Assembly: GCA_963281255.1 (NCBI GenBank) | Contig: OY725492.1 | Location: 3,463,104-3,527,103 of the forward strand | Source of the DNA: Aphrocallistes beatrix | Lineage: Eukaryota; Porifera; Hexactinellida; Sceptrulophora; Aphrocallistidae | Direction: 5' to 3' | Length of the DNA stretch: 64,000 bases | Position numbers and translations under genes: made by a program | Notes under the pieces: model-generated | What the model saw: the letters and a program-made list of their open reading frames with translations, nothing else | Databases searched by the model: none | Told to the model about the DNA's origin: nothing | Shown: in pieces, positions 30,381-41,311 of the stretch | Layout of the letters: each line of letters begins with the position of its first letter | Position numbering within the stretch: the stretch's first letter is position 1

Positions 30381-31052
30381 TTTGTTGAAGTGTTCATTAT
30401 GGTTACAAATTTATTCGAGTTTGATTATTAACACAATTATTAATTAGAGCCTAATATTATTCAATTATGAGGCGCGAAAACTAAACAAGTTCATTTGAGA
30501 ATTGACATATTCACAAAAGCATTCAATGGCATGTCTAGCTTTTTCATTCCTTAAGTAATTGAGTGTATTCATAATTCTAACGTTAACATTCGTCACCTTC
30601 AGTCGGACGAATGCATACTCCAGTCGGACAAATGCATACTTCAAATTCGGAAAAATTTTAACTTTTTAGGTACTGTCCTTACTTAGGTGAATATTGCCAC
30701 TCAAAACGGGCCACTTTTGGTCGAATTTTGTCCTCACCATGAAACACTTAAAATCTGATGGTAACGGCATATTATTAACCGCTTTTAGATAGATAGATTG
30801 GTAAATGAAGGGAAAATTTGACAAACACGAATTCACGAAAGGTAATTTGCGTAGAGAATAAAGCTCCTCCAGGTTGTATTATGAATACATGCTTATAAAT
30901 AATATAAGAAACAAATATTCATATAAAATTACTGTTAATGTCTCATTAATCAAATCAGAAACTTATCAGACCAATGCCTAGTGTTAACTGCACAGCACAC
31001 ACACGTACTGAGCCACTGATACGGATATGTACAGGCTTAATAAGTTAGGAAG
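30381..31052. other. Intergenic spacer ANKUB1/TBC, nothing seen
   Basis: AT-rich spacer that must hold the ANKUB1 promoter and the 3' end of the TBC gene. A small duplicated phrase (AGTCGGACGAATGCATACT, 30601-30641) is the only repeat noticed. Confidence 0.5.
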
Positions 31053-32213
31053 TTATGGGGAAGATACGGAGATGGATGACTCGTCATCATCAGAAGTGTC
31101 CACGTCAACGTGAGGAATGTTACACATGGATTCAGCATTCTGCATCCGGTTGATATGTCTCTCTTCCTCCTGTTTTGTAAACTTTTTGGCAGCACGAGTT
31201 TTCAGTCTAGTGAGCAGTTTCTCAGGGATCTTAAAGGACAGAAGACAGGGAATGAGGTTTTTCTCGTGTGTAACTTCGCTAGGTAGATGTTTGAGGGCGG
31301 GGTAGAAGTCTGCAATTGATGGGTAATTCTTGTAATTTTCGTTATCTTCCATGTACAGTTTCAAGATTGCGAGACCGGTCTTGAACATGACAATAGGACC
31401 CTCACAGAGGAACATGTCGTATATCCGGAGGGCACAGGAGAAGGGGAGAGTTCTGCAGAAGATACACATGAACCACTCGAGCAGGTAGACCACAGACATG
31501 GCTCCGATTGACTTCATGTGCTTGGATAGAGCTGGGGCGTAGATCTCCAATAGCATGTCAAACAGCTCGCAGTCAATCTGGAACACTTGGAAGCCTTCCG
31601 TGTAGTAGCCGTTCAGGTAATCCTCCATTATCCGGACCATCACCCAGAAGGCCCGCTCCACTGGCATGTGCATGAGGAGGGTGGCCACCACTGGGGACAT
31701 GGCCTGGCAGTAGCCGTGGTCCGGGTTGTAGGCCAGCAGGGCGGTCAGCAGCTGCTGGAGAGAGGTCTGGCCTTCCGCCGAGGAGAAGAGCTCGTGCTTC
31801 GGGAAAGTTCGGTGGAGGTCCTTCATTACCATGCCTAGGTCTCTCTCATACTCAGTAGAGTCCTTTTCTAGTAATTTATTAAAAAGTCCTTTGTTTTTTG
31901 AAATAAGCTTATCCGCTCCAGTCAAGTATTCCCAGGCCAGTCCTCGCATAGAATACGGGACCCCTTTCCTACAGCGGCTCTTCAAAATTTCTGGCTTCTT
32001 TCTCTTGAACTTGTCAAAACTATTCACCATTTTCTGCCACTTCTTCTCCCGTTTTCGTAGGACGTCAAGTGATACGCAGAATTCGTAGGAAGCTTCATCC
32101 GCTGTCACATCAAATCCAAATCTGTCCTTCTCTTCGATCGTTTTCTTCCCAAGTTCTGTTTCTGGGACTTTTACAAGTTGTGAGTCACGAAACCCATTTG
32201 TAACATGAGCCAT
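31053..32213 (-). CDS. TBC1D10-like Rab GTPase-activating protein
   Basis: Single exon, 386 residues. The TBC domain covers about 85-310. The dual-finger catalytic residues are visible: the arginine finger in VMKDLHRTF (Arg135) and the glutamine finger in GYCQAM (Gln170). Other family blocks are RKGVPYSMRGLAWEYL, LLMHMPVERAFWVMV, EWFMCIFCRTLPF and RIYDMFLCEG. The N-terminal lead-in RKREKKWQKMVNSFDKF is characteristic of the TBC1D10/EPI64 group, which act on Rab35, Rab27 and related Rabs in vesicle traffic. The basic C-terminus ends in an acidic serine stretch. Which TBC1D10 paralogue it corresponds to cannot be told. Confidence 0.9.
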   Translation of the reverse strand: MAHVTNGFRDSQLVKVPETELGKKTIEEKDRFGFDVTADEASYEFCVSLDVLRKREKKWQKMVNSFDKFKRKKPEILKSRCRKGVPYSMRGLAWEYLTGADKLISKNKGLFNKLLEKDSTEYERDLGMVMKDLHRTFPKHELFSSAEGQTSLQQLLTALLAYNPDHGYCQAMSPVVATLLMHMPVERAFWVMVRIMEDYLNGYYTEGFQVFQIDCELFDMLLEIYAPALSKHMKSIGAMSVVYLLEWFMCIFCRTLPFSCALRIYDMFLCEGPIVMFKTGLAILKLYMEDNENYKNYPSIADFYPALKHLPSEVTHEKNLIPCLLSFKIPEKLLTRLKTRAAKKFTKQEEERHINRMQNAESMCNIPHVDVDTSDDDESSISVSSP

Positions 32214-33464
32214 TATATTCTGGAATAAATTATTTGAAAGAAAAAATAGTAAAATATTCTAACTTAATCCTAAAAACTCTACTTTTATAACCAAAGCTAA
32301 GATAATCAACCACAAGATTCAATGACCACATCACCGCAGTGAAAGACAATGATACTGTAGCTAAATTATCTCTTTGAAATAGTACAGCCAGCATGAGCTA
32401 AGACTAGCCTAGGGAAATATTATTATATTTAAAAAGATATTACTTCATATATCTAAGAATTGAAAACTTCCGATTTCCTGTGTAAAATGATATTGAAAAA
32501 GCAAATCATATCAAACTAGAATATTATCCGGTACGAAAGTAAGTTGTTTTACTTGTCCGATTAGCTAAGGTAACGTATGCATGCAGACAGCTATCTTAGA
32601 ATTGTGTACACTCCAGCTTACAGATTATCACGCCTCACTCGTAACTATGACATTAACTGCAATATCTGTTTGTTTGTTTGAAGTGCCAGTACACTGTATA
32701 GACGAGTCTGTGGCAGATACCATTTTCCAATGTAAATTGAATAATAGGTAAAATTCGAATTTAAGTAGTAGTAATTATTAATATTCGGTAGAATTAGGTT
32801 GCAAGGTCGACCACTACTTGCATAGTATCAATTAAGCCATAACCAAAATAGATCAATATTAATCAGGAAGAATAATCAGTCTGTATCCATTATTAAGTAA
32901 AGCAAGGTAGACAGACCCTTAATGGATAAATCGAGGGACTACTATATCTGATTCTGGATGCAATTTTAGAGTATTACTAGTAAAACTGCATATTATCAAC
33001 AGTATGACAGATATTCCGAGGTTTCTCATAAATAAGGATTCGTTGCATATACTCTCAGACACCACCAATCAATTCATACTGAAACAACTTTGTTGTCTTA
33101 GTTCAAACATTAACCATGAAAATTTCCATATAAGGCAATCAGCAACTCAGCAAGAAGTGCAAAGGTAGTTACACGTAGTTTGTACGTGAGCAAAACTATT
33201 GATACCACCAGTCAGACAGAATTAGGTACGTAGATAGAAAATATAGGAACTTAATAGCTCATTGCTTACAGGATATAACAACCATAAACTTATAAATGGA
33301 ACAAGACAAGGACAAGTGATAAGGATATACGTATAATTATGTAAATTGTAAAAATAGTAGGTTGATCAGTGAATTCGAGTTGGGTATGGTAGTGAACAGG
33401 TTGGGCTGTGATGTTTATAAAAAAATTTAAATTTCTTTAGCAAGAGTGTCTGTTTTTCTGTCCT
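32214..33464. other. Intergenic spacer, nothing seen
   Basis: AT-rich, with no gene, RNA or bounded element recognised. It should contain the TBC promoter and the BTB gene 3' UTR. Confidence 0.5.
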
Positions 33465-35441
33465 TCAAGATGTCCTGACGGCTTTGGGTTTGATCAAGGG
33501 ACTGGGGTCTTGAGTTTCGCTGCTGTCGAAGGAGTCACTCCACGTTTCGTTAGTCACAAGATTGCCCGCGTCAGGCGCCACTTCCTCCAGCTTAGGAAGG
33601 AGGTCTTCATTGATGGACACCTGGCTGACATCACTCATGTCTGCGGGGCCCAACTGGGTACTGTCCTGTGAGTAGAGAGACGAGTGAGAGGAGGTGTAGG
33701 AGTCCGGTACCGTGTCTGCGTCGACAGGTGTGAGTTCAAGCTGAGTTTGAAACTGGTCCAGACTCTCCTCACTCCCGGACTGCTCAGCTGCCAGCAGTCT
33801 GTTCGGGGTCTGATGGACATGAGAGGAGTGGGTGGGACTGAGAGAAGTGGATTTTGTGAACTGACTCGTCTCAGAACTCTCTGAAGAAGATTTATTGTAG
33901 GCAGCGGAATCTAGACACTCACTGCTACCTCTTGTTGCTCCTTCCTCACTTTTCACCTCATCATCAGGTGTTAAAAGTCGCGAGAGAGAATTTTCTAAGT
34001 TACGACTGCCCTTCGAGTTGTCGCTCAGCTGACTGCTGCTCCGAAAGCATTCAATCACAGTGTCAATCGGGGCTATCTCAACTGGCGCGTGTTTATTGGA
34101 GACATTGAGTGCAGTCTCACTCACAGCTTTGTCTGCGTGGAACTTGAGTTTGTTAATGTGCACATTGCTCCCGTCCAGCCGCGACCTCATATCCTGCACC
34201 AGCGCCGCGCTGGGCTTGGGAGCTAGGGGCGGCTTCTCTCGACTCGCCAGGGCCGCGGCGAGGACGGTGGCCGGCTCCTCCTCCGGGGTGGAGGGGAGGG
34301 TCCTGGAGACCTTGGGCGGGGGAGAAGTGTCCCCGTAGGGTCTAGGGGGAGAGGTGCTGGTGGTGAGGGTGCCAGCGCTGGTGAGACTGGACGAGATCTT
34401 GAGGGAGTAGTCCTCTTCAGGGGAGTCCGAGGGCTGGGCAAGCGCCGGGGAGGAGTTGAGTCTCTGGCGGAACGAGAGACGGTGGACGTCCACACTCTCC
34501 GGGTCCGCTTGGAAGGCCAGGGCGTTCAGAATGAGCTCCTGCCGCACGGCGCCGCAGGGTTTCACCACGTTCATCAGCTGCATGGCCGGGATCTCGTGCA
34601 GGGCCACGTAGTCCACGAAGGGGGCGAATATCTCCTCCAGCGACTCGTGGCTACGCCCCGGCTCCTTCTGATGGTGCTTGCACCAGGCTAGAGCGGACTG
34701 GAACTTGGAGTAGGAGCTGACCTGCAGCTGCTCCCGCCCGAAAACCAGCGTGGCCACGTGCTGGGAGAGGCGAGAGAATCCGTCCAGGGCCAGGATGGCC
34801 TCGGCATTGGTGTCGATGAACTCGAGGATGGGCTTGAGTGCGATCTTGGTGTACTTGTGGGAGATGTACTGCTCCGCCGTCTCCAAGAGCGTGAGCACAC
34901 TCTCCACCTCCACGCAGCGGTTCACGTAGCCGAGACAGGCCCGCTTCAGCTCCTCAATGCCGAAGTAGTCGCACGCGTTCATCAGCCCGATCACCGTACT
35001 GGGTTCGAAGGAGCACTTGCCGGTGTGGAGGTACTGGATCAACTCGCGGAATGCGTCAGGATCGAAATCTTTCATTGGGATGGTCATCAGGGATTTGGAG
35101 TTGGAACCCTTTTTACGTTTATCCTTTTTGGCCTTTTTCTTACCGCCACTAGTAGCTGCATTCCCGTTCGCCGCCTGCAAGATTATCCCGCGTAGAACCC
35201 GGCTCCGAGCGGCGAGAATGGCCCGCACCGCGTGTACCGGTTCCCCCTCAGTCCCCGCCATGAATGTGACGTCACAGAACTCAGGCATGGAAGTGAGGAA
35301 TGCCAGGTCTTCGGACAGACCCAATTTGTTGTCGAACGTGTTGCTGCATGGAACCTCGCACAGTGTGTCACAGGGGTAGGGCCAGGAGAGGGGGCATGTG
35401 TCCTCCTGGTGGAAACTAGGAAGGGAGCAGTGCTGATTCAT
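33465..35441 (-). CDS. BTB-BACK protein, serine-enriched (Gprs) type
   Basis: Single exon, 658 residues. The BTB domain spans about 50-175: FLTSMPEFCDVTFMAG, then AVRAILAARSRVLR, then FRELIQYLHTGKC. It is interrupted by a lysine-rich insert (KKKAKKDKRKKG). A BACK domain follows (about 185-290; ALKPILEFIDTNAEAIL, SKFQSALAWCKHHQ), then FQADPESVD. The order and wording match the insect serine-enriched BTB protein (Gprs) group. The remaining 330 residues are low-complexity, rich in Ser, Thr, Pro and Glu and probably disordered. The role is unknown; BTB-BACK proteins often serve as cullin-3 adaptors, but no Kelch repeats are present. GC content is much higher than the surroundings. Confidence 0.85.
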   Translation of the reverse strand: MNQHCSLPSFHQEDTCPLSWPYPCDTLCEVPCSNTFDNKLGLSEDLAFLTSMPEFCDVTFMAGTEGEPVHAVRAILAARSRVLRGIILQAANGNAATSGGKKKAKKDKRKKGSNSKSLMTIPMKDFDPDAFRELIQYLHTGKCSFEPSTVIGLMNACDYFGIEELKRACLGYVNRCVEVESVLTLLETAEQYISHKYTKIALKPILEFIDTNAEAILALDGFSRLSQHVATLVFGREQLQVSSYSKFQSALAWCKHHQKEPGRSHESLEEIFAPFVDYVALHEIPAMQLMNVVKPCGAVRQELILNALAFQADPESVDVHRLSFRQRLNSSPALAQPSDSPEEDYSLKISSSLTSAGTLTTSTSPPRPYGDTSPPPKVSRTLPSTPEEEPATVLAAALASREKPPLAPKPSAALVQDMRSRLDGSNVHINKLKFHADKAVSETALNVSNKHAPVEIAPIDTVIECFRSSSQLSDNSKGSRNLENSLSRLLTPDDEVKSEEGATRGSSECLDSAAYNKSSSESSETSQFTKSTSLSPTHSSHVHQTPNRLLAAEQSGSEESLDQFQTQLELTPVDADTVPDSYTSSHSSLYSQDSTQLGPADMSDVSQVSINEDLLPKLEEVAPDAGNLVTNETWSDSFDSSETQDPSPLIKPKAVRTS

Positions 35442-36678
35442 TCTACTTTCTCTGGAGTGTCATTTGTAGACTAACTACACGAATGGAAATGATAAAATAC
35501 TTTGGAAGAAATTAGTAACCATTAGATTTGGAATTGAGCATTTGGTACTTTAGAATATGAGAAGTGCCAACAGAAATTTAATGGACGTATGCAGAACAGT
35601 TAAAATTGTTAAAAAATACTACTATACTACGTTTTTTTTAGAAGTTAGTGATGGCAAGGATCGTCGGAACCTTTTCAATAAGGATAAGCATTTGAGACCA
35701 ATTGAATAGATACACGATTTCAGCTCATTTATTCTTGACGCGTTATTCATCACAGTTGAAGAATTAATTCACACTTGATTAATAATTATTCTTAATAGTA
35801 ATTTGTACGTGTCTATGATCAATGAATGGGAAACCTAAACCGAATAAGTCTGCAACCCATGCTTATAACAATGCGCACTAAATAGTATTAGATTCACAGC
35901 AATTATCCTAACAAATTACCAAGCTCCACTCTATGGATTGTAAACAAGAGCAGGTATGTTGATCAGGTTTCAGAAACGCCATAAGTTTAACTTCCAGATT
36001 CATACATGCAAATTTGTGCTGGACCTGCTCGACATGAAAACTTTATTCTGCAAATTAAACTCTTCGTTGTTTAGTGGTCAACTTTTGAAGTAATGGCCTC
36101 CCAAACTCTCCCTTATCTTTACAATGGTAAAACGATCATTTTTGCCACATAGTGTCGGTTTTGAGTCAGGAATGTGTACCCTATAGACATCTTAAATGCG
36201 ACTCATCTGAACTATATTATCTCCCTACCTAATACTAGACTCACGTGGCTAGCTTATAGTACGATATCATAGAAATTACCGTATTTCCCTGAATAATCGC
36301 CAGGGATTTCACCATACTAAAAATAAAACCCCGGGGCGATTATTCAGGGAAATGCGGTAACTACATAGCATACAGCAGGATTATGAATCACCAGGAGACC
36401 AACAAATTGCATATATTAAAAAGTCCAGAGCACATGTTCCTTGGGTCCAGAGTTCGACTCTTAATAATATTAATCCTATGTAAGCAATAAAATTGGGGTC
36501 AGAAGGTTAATCCATAATAAACGAATGATTATATTAAGCGACCTGACTATATTTCGGTTTCCAATAAGTGATTATGGGTGAATTTCACAAAATACAAATA
36601 AAAAAATTTAGTTTGCATTCTTCAATATGTTATTATCTAAAAGTAGTATATAAAATTATCGAACAAGAACGATGCGAG
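35442..36678. other. Intergenic spacer with one tiny palindromic MITE
   Basis: Apart from the element at 36279-36357 I see nothing. The spacer holds the BTB gene promoter and GCAT 3' end. Confidence 0.5.
36279..36357. mobile_element. 79-bp palindromic MITE flanked by TA
   Basis: The left end CCGTATTTCCCTGAATAATC pairs with the right end (ATTATTCAGGGAAATGCGG) almost throughout 26 bases. The pair leaves a short AT-rich centre, and TA flanks both sides. Nearly all of the element is terminal repeat. A TA duplication suggests mobilisation by a Tc1/mariner-type transposase. Confidence 0.75.
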
Positions 36679-37962
36679 CTAGATAACTCCTTTCTTCTTT
36701 CCCAGCTCAGTGAAAGCGTCCACGCACTGGTCCACATCCTCCTCCGTGTGGACAGCGGACAGCTGAACTCGGATGCGAGCTTTCCCTTCTGGCACCACCG
36801 GGTAGCTGAATCCTATCACGTAAATCCCGCGCTTTAGCATATCATCAGCCAGTTCCGTTGCTAGGCGAGCATCCCCAAGGTAGACCGGACAGATAGGGTG
36901 GTTCGCTCCCAAGATTCTGAAACCGTTAGAAGTCATCTTCTGCCGAAACCGGGTCGTGTTTTTCGCTAATTTCTCAGTCAACTCGGACGACTTCATGAGG
37001 ATGTCCAGTACTTTAGAAGCTCCAGCTACGATGGGGGGAGGCAGAGTATTCGAGAAGAGGTATGGCCGTGACCTCTGACGCAAGAGGTCAATCACCTCCT
37101 TCGGTCCTGTGGTGTACCCGCCAGAAGCCCCGCCTAACGCCTTGCCTAGCGTGGAGTTAATGAAGTCCACCTGTCCAACCACGTCGTGGTACTCCTCCGT
37201 GCCTCTCCCCGTCTTCCCGAAGAACCCCGTCGCGTGGCACTCGTCCACGAACACGAGGGCCTGGTACCTGTCAGCGAGGGAGAGGATCTCCTTCAGCGGG
37301 GCGATGTCTCCGTCCATACTGAACACGCCGTCCGTCACGACGAGTCTCCTCCTGGCGTCCTGGTTCTCTCGCAGCTGGGACTCCAGCTCCCCCATGTCCA
37401 GGTGCTGGTACCGAGCACGCTTGGCTTTACTGAGACGGATGCCGTCGATGATGCTCGCGTGGTTGAGAGTGTCACTGATCACCACGTCACTCTCGTTAAG
37501 GAACGCTTCAAAGAAGCCAGCATTCGCGTCGAAGCAGCTGGAGTAGAGGATGGTGTCTTCACGCTGATGGAACTTGCTGATCTTCTCTTCCAGCTGTTTG
37601 TGTATGTCCTGCGTTCCACAGATGAACCGGACCGAGGAGAGGCCGGCACCGTGTGTCAGGAGGGCGGCCCTCGCGGCTTCTTTCACCTCATCGTTGCCGG
37701 ACAGTCCGAGGTAGTTGTTAGCGCAGAAGTTGAGCAGAGGAGTGCTCTGGCCCTGCACTGTGACGCGGGCGGACTGGGGAGAGGTGATGACTCGCTCTCG
37801 CTTGTAGGTGCCTGCCGCTTGGATGGCTTCGAGCTCTGCACTGATCTGAGTCCGGATCTTGGAGAGAGTGGAGCTGCTGCGCACCTGAGTGGAGAGGCTA
37901 CGCAGCATCCTCAAGTTCAACGTCTTCATTCCTAGCGATGCAGCTTGTAAAGAAAAACCCAT
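36679..37962 (-). CDS. GCAT: Glycine C-acetyltransferase (2-amino-3-ketobutyrate CoA ligase)
   Basis: Single exon, 427 residues. The basic, Ser/Leu-rich N-terminus (MLRSLSTQVRSSSTL) looks like a mitochondrial presequence. Alpha-oxoamine synthase motifs follow: NFCANNYLGLS, HGAGLSSVRFICGT, SDTLNHASIIDGIRLS, VTDGVFSMDGD, FVDECHATGFFG and the PLP-lysine motif STLGKALGGASGGY (lysine near residue 272). With threonine dehydrogenase, the enzyme converts threonine-derived 2-amino-3-ketobutyrate plus CoA to glycine and acetyl-CoA in mitochondria. The upstream same-strand NHL gene stops only 130 bp before this start. No polyadenylation hexamer is obvious between them. Confidence 0.96.
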   Translation of the reverse strand: MGFSLQAASLGMKTLNLRMLRSLSTQVRSSSTLSKIRTQISAELEAIQAAGTYKRERVITSPQSARVTVQGQSTPLLNFCANNYLGLSGNDEVKEAARAALLTHGAGLSSVRFICGTQDIHKQLEEKISKFHQREDTILYSSCFDANAGFFEAFLNESDVVISDTLNHASIIDGIRLSKAKRARYQHLDMGELESQLRENQDARRRLVVTDGVFSMDGDIAPLKEILSLADRYQALVFVDECHATGFFGKTGRGTEEYHDVVGQVDFINSTLGKALGGASGGYTTGPKEVIDLLRQRSRPYLFSNTLPPPIVAGASKVLDILMKSSELTEKLAKNTTRFRQKMTSNGFRILGANHPICPVYLGDARLATELADDMLKRGIYVIGFSYPVVPEGKARIRVQLSAVHTEEDVDQCVDAFTELGKKKGVI

Positions 37963-38092
37963 AAGAAGTAGAAATAAATAGAGCTTTATATTGTATTGTC
38001 ATGTAGATAATAAATAATGATAAAATACATCTTGTAAATACAAAGAATACAGTTGAATGAGGTCGGATGAATACAGATGGACAGCAGACAAA

Positions 38093-39262
38093 TCAGAACA
38101 GTTTGATAAGGTTGAGAGGTTCCGCACAGCACACCACGATAGTGTCCTCATGCATGGCGACAGAGCAGCACCCTGTCACGTCCTCGCCCTCCGGCGTCCC
38201 ACCCAGCTGATGCAGCTGGTCTCCTTGAGGGGACAGAATCTTCACAGCAGCTAGGTTGTCCGTGAAGAGAACATTTCCTGCCGAATCGAAGCAGAAGGAG
38301 AGCGGATATCGAAGGAGAGTGAAGGAGAGAGAGTCTACTCTCTCTCCCGAGGTGTTAAACACCTGCAAGAGCTTCTTATCCAGTGCGTAGACCAGATTCT
38401 CTCTAACCTGCACACAGCTGAGCTTCTTGAGTAGTCCCACCCCCATCTCTCTCCGGTAGAAGAGCTCTCCGTCCATCACGCAGACCCTGTTGTTCCCACA
38501 GTCCGCTATGAGGATGTCCTCATCCGGGGTCACAGCCATGCTGAGCGGTCTCTTCAAGTGCTTGAAACTGCCCCCAGTCGAGTCAGCCGTCTTCTGAAGT
38601 CTGAAATTACTTTTATCAAACATTTGTAGGTAGTACCGGTTTTCCTTCGAGACCGCTACGTATACAAACTGTTTGGTGGTCACAACACAAAGGGGGCAAT
38701 ACTCCTCCAGAGAGAATTCGGCGTGTAACGACTTCATCGAATCGAATATTTTCACACTTCTATCCGCAGAGTCTGATACGTAGAGCTTGGGCTTGCTTCT
38801 GTCGATATAGAGTGACTTTGGATCGTGGAAACTTCCTAACACACGGATAGCTTTATCTTTACTCGAGTAGCAAGTCTTCTCCACAATCGCTCCTAGCTTG
38901 CTGACTCGGAAGAGATCCGTATGAGAAAAACCGAATCTGAAGCTAGAAGCGCTTCTTAGAGTCGATTTCAGCTCGCTGATCTGCTTCTCAATCGGGACGA
39001 GGGAGGTCTCAAGCAGTTGGGTAGTCATCTTCTTGTTGGTTTGCTGGATTTGAGTCAAAATCTTTTCCAACTCACTCAAACTCTCAATTTGAGTTTTATA
39101 TCTCTTCTCAAACTTTCTCTTCCTCTCTACTACCTCGGAGAGTAACTCATCTCTTCTAGACTTTGCCTTAGCAATCAGTTTATCGAAAGCCTGCGTAATC
39201 TCGGCTCTCATTCTGTCCCAGATATCCTCAGAGGCAGAACTCATAGGCGTTGCCTCTGCCAT
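38093..39262 (-). CDS. Coiled-coil plus NHL-repeat protein 2
   Basis: 389 residues from the ATG at 39260-39262 (MAEATPMSSASEDIW). About 61 more in-frame residues upstream look non-coding, and the chosen start fits the paralogues. Residues about 15-120 are a charged coiled coil (AKSRRDELLSEVVERKRKFEKRY). About 140-389 form NHL blades: DPKSLYIDRSKPKLYVSDSADRSVKIF, in pieces, then MAVTPDEDILIADCGNNRVCV and FCFDSAGNVLFTDN. It is more divergent than proteins 1 and 3. No RING or B-box is present. Its stop lies 130 bp upstream of the GCAT start on the same strand. Confidence 0.82.
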   Translation of the reverse strand: MAEATPMSSASEDIWDRMRAEITQAFDKLIAKAKSRRDELLSEVVERKRKFEKRYKTQIESLSELEKILTQIQQTNKKMTTQLLETSLVPIEKQISELKSTLRSASSFRFGFSHTDLFRVSKLGAIVEKTCYSSKDKAIRVLGSFHDPKSLYIDRSKPKLYVSDSADRSVKIFDSMKSLHAEFSLEEYCPLCVVTTKQFVYVAVSKENRYYLQMFDKSNFRLQKTADSTGGSFKHLKRPLSMAVTPDEDILIADCGNNRVCVMDGELFYRREMGVGLLKKLSCVQVRENLVYALDKKLLQVFNTSGERVDSLSFTLLRYPLSFCFDSAGNVLFTDNLAAVKILSPQGDQLHQLGGTPEGEDVTGCCSVAMHEDTIVVCCAEPLNLIKLF

Positions 39263-39793
39263 CACAGCTAGCTCGATGCTACCAATATTAAAATTGGTTA
39301 ATTGCAATGAACAATAATCGTATTTTAAAAAACACAAGCATACAATGCCAACCCCAACTTCCTCAAGGAAAAAAGCGGAACCTAAGTAGTATTTTCGCGG
39401 GATATTACTTTCAACATATGTCCGAAAAAGCGGGACTGTTGGCAAGGATGCAATGGTAATATTAGTCGGAATTGAATGAAGAACTGGTAAGAGTGCTGCT
39501 ATTTAGATAGCAATGATGTAGTACTAGCATGCAGGGACGTCTCCAGGATCTTTCTTCTAGGAGGGGTAGAGCGTGCCATTTTCCAGGCGAAAATGTTAAA
39601 ATAGAGCTTCAAAACCCCAAAATTGTCACTCAGTGCATACAAATACTCTCCTGTATACCCAAATTATACTTCTAAACCCTGCCAGTTGTTCCAAACCTCT
39701 GGACACACACATACACACGCAACAATTGAGTTTTAATTTTATAGCTAGATACATGTATACGGATAACGGATATCTCTCCTTAAAATACAATTT

Positions 39794-39866
39794 GAACAGG
39801 AAGGATTGGGGAAAACTTTTGAAATGCTGAAAATATTTCAAAAGTTCTCTCCAATCATTCCTGTTC
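39794..39866. repeat. Long hairpin upstream of the NHL pseudogene
   Basis: GAACAGGAAGGATTGGGGAA and its continuation pair imperfectly with a right arm ending CCAATCATTCCTGTTC, over about 32 bases with a loop of about 9. It lies inside the hAT-like element. Confidence 0.85.
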
Positions 39867-39976
39867 GTACAGATAAGTATCTACACCACAGCCTATAAAT
39901 AGAAACAAACCACATTTCTAACTAACTATTCTTCTTTACTTCTTTAGTTAAATATTTCAAACGTTGATTAATAAAG

Positions 39977-41092
39977 ATGGCTGCTCGATATCCTGAAGCC
40001 CTTGAACTCGCAGATCCCATCGTTGGACAAAACCAGTTTTTCGATCGAGTGGTTGCTGGAGTGGACCATCGTAGAGATACTCATCGCTGAGGTAGTCGAT
40101 AAACGCCTCGAAAAGGCCGCGCGAGTAACACTCCGCGCAGAAAAGAAGAATTGATTATTGTTAAAGCAGAAGTGGAGCGTAAAATAAAAGATAACAAACT
40201 CCGAGAGTTGCAAGAGCGAATGTTGGCAAAGACTGAAGAGAAGTTAGCAGAGGTGAGACTACCACATCCTGAAACACGCTGGTGTTCCAAGGTGAGTCTG
40301 AACAGCTGGAGCAGCTGATACTAGATATGCGAAGTGTCCTGGAAGAGGAAGTGACAACCATCCCTCGATACCAAGAGATGAGAAAAGTGGTAGAATTATA
40401 AAAGGATAGTCGGAAAGCGGGATAACTATCTAATCTTAGATGTGTCACTATCGATGAAAATACAAATCGATTTTATGTGACTGGGTATCCCGCTAGTGTC
40501 TGTATTCTCTGAGTTCATGAATACCTTCACTCACGAACACATTGAACATCCATACGGTATTGCAATCCATCTAAATAATGTGTACATAACCGACATAGAA
40601 GTACACTGAGTGTGTTTCAATTCAAAATAGAGTCAGACATGCGTCCCGTTGCTAGGTTAGTGGGTGAGGGATCTGATGATGGATGTTCTAAACAACTGAC
40701 TGTCTCTACTAACGGAGATGTCTTCGTAGCTGACGACGGCAACGACAGAATTGAGAATTCAAATTCTGGAAGAGAACTCCCCCAACGGTCCACCATTAAA
40801 CACGACTCTATGAAATGCTCATTTGACGTCAAACTAATTACTAACGAAGTGTTTGTTTTAACTGATTTGGGTTCTCCTATCGCCAGAGAGAAAATACGCT
40901 TGTTCATTACACGTGGTAAAGGAATGCAATTAACTCATCACTGTTGCTTCTGCCTGGACGCTGAAAAGAATCTAATTATCAGTGTTATGAGGATAAAAGT
41001 GTCAAAATCTTTTGCAAACCACAAAACAGATTTTCGGATGGGGAAGCACATCATCCAGTTGGGGGTCTGGGGGACATTGTAAGCTCATCAGT
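39977..41092 (+). pseudogene. NHL-family pseudogene
   Basis: It begins with ATG and MAARYPEALELADP and soon meets a stop. Coiled-coil wording resumes in another frame (KAEVERKIKDNKLRELQERM; ILDMRSVLEEEV), then NHL blades with further stops and shifts (HPYGIAIHLNNVYITD; LTVSTNGDVFVADDGNDRIE; FCLDAEKNLI). Block order matches NHL proteins 1-4. At least four disablements are visible. The whole copy is enclosed by hAT-like ends. Confidence 0.85.
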
Positions 41093-41311
41093 GGGGTCTA
41101 GGGGCTTTGCCCTTGAAAGTTGACAGTATTTATCTCAAAATATGCTCAGATTCCTCAAATTTTGACAGAATAAATGCAATATTTTTTCCAAAATGCTGTT
41201 CATTAAATCCTGATGGGAGTACGAAATACTAGAAACTCGAAATAAATATTTGCCAGAGGAGGGGGGCATTGTCTCCCTTTGCCCCTCCCAGAGGCGACGT
41301 TCCTGCTAGTA

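Larger units (their letters stand above)
39532..41305. mobile_element. hAT-like element enclosing an NHL gene copy
   Basis: The left end reads CAGGGACGTCTCCAGGAT and the right end, in complement, CAGGAACGTCGCCTCTGG. The first 13 bases agree at 11. Both ends continue into a GGAGGGG tract. Flanking octamers are CTAGCATG (39524-39531) and CTAGTATG (41306-41313), a target duplication with one transition. The enclosed 1.77 kb has no transposase but does contain the NHL pseudogene. The element may have captured the gene, or a gene copy may have inserted into it. A second fold-back starts right at the right-hand duplication. Confidence 0.65.

Noticed and set aside
34223-34495. Arg/Pro/Ser-rich frames overlapping the BTB gene
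   Set aside because: Shadows of a GC-rich, low-complexity coding region in other frames.
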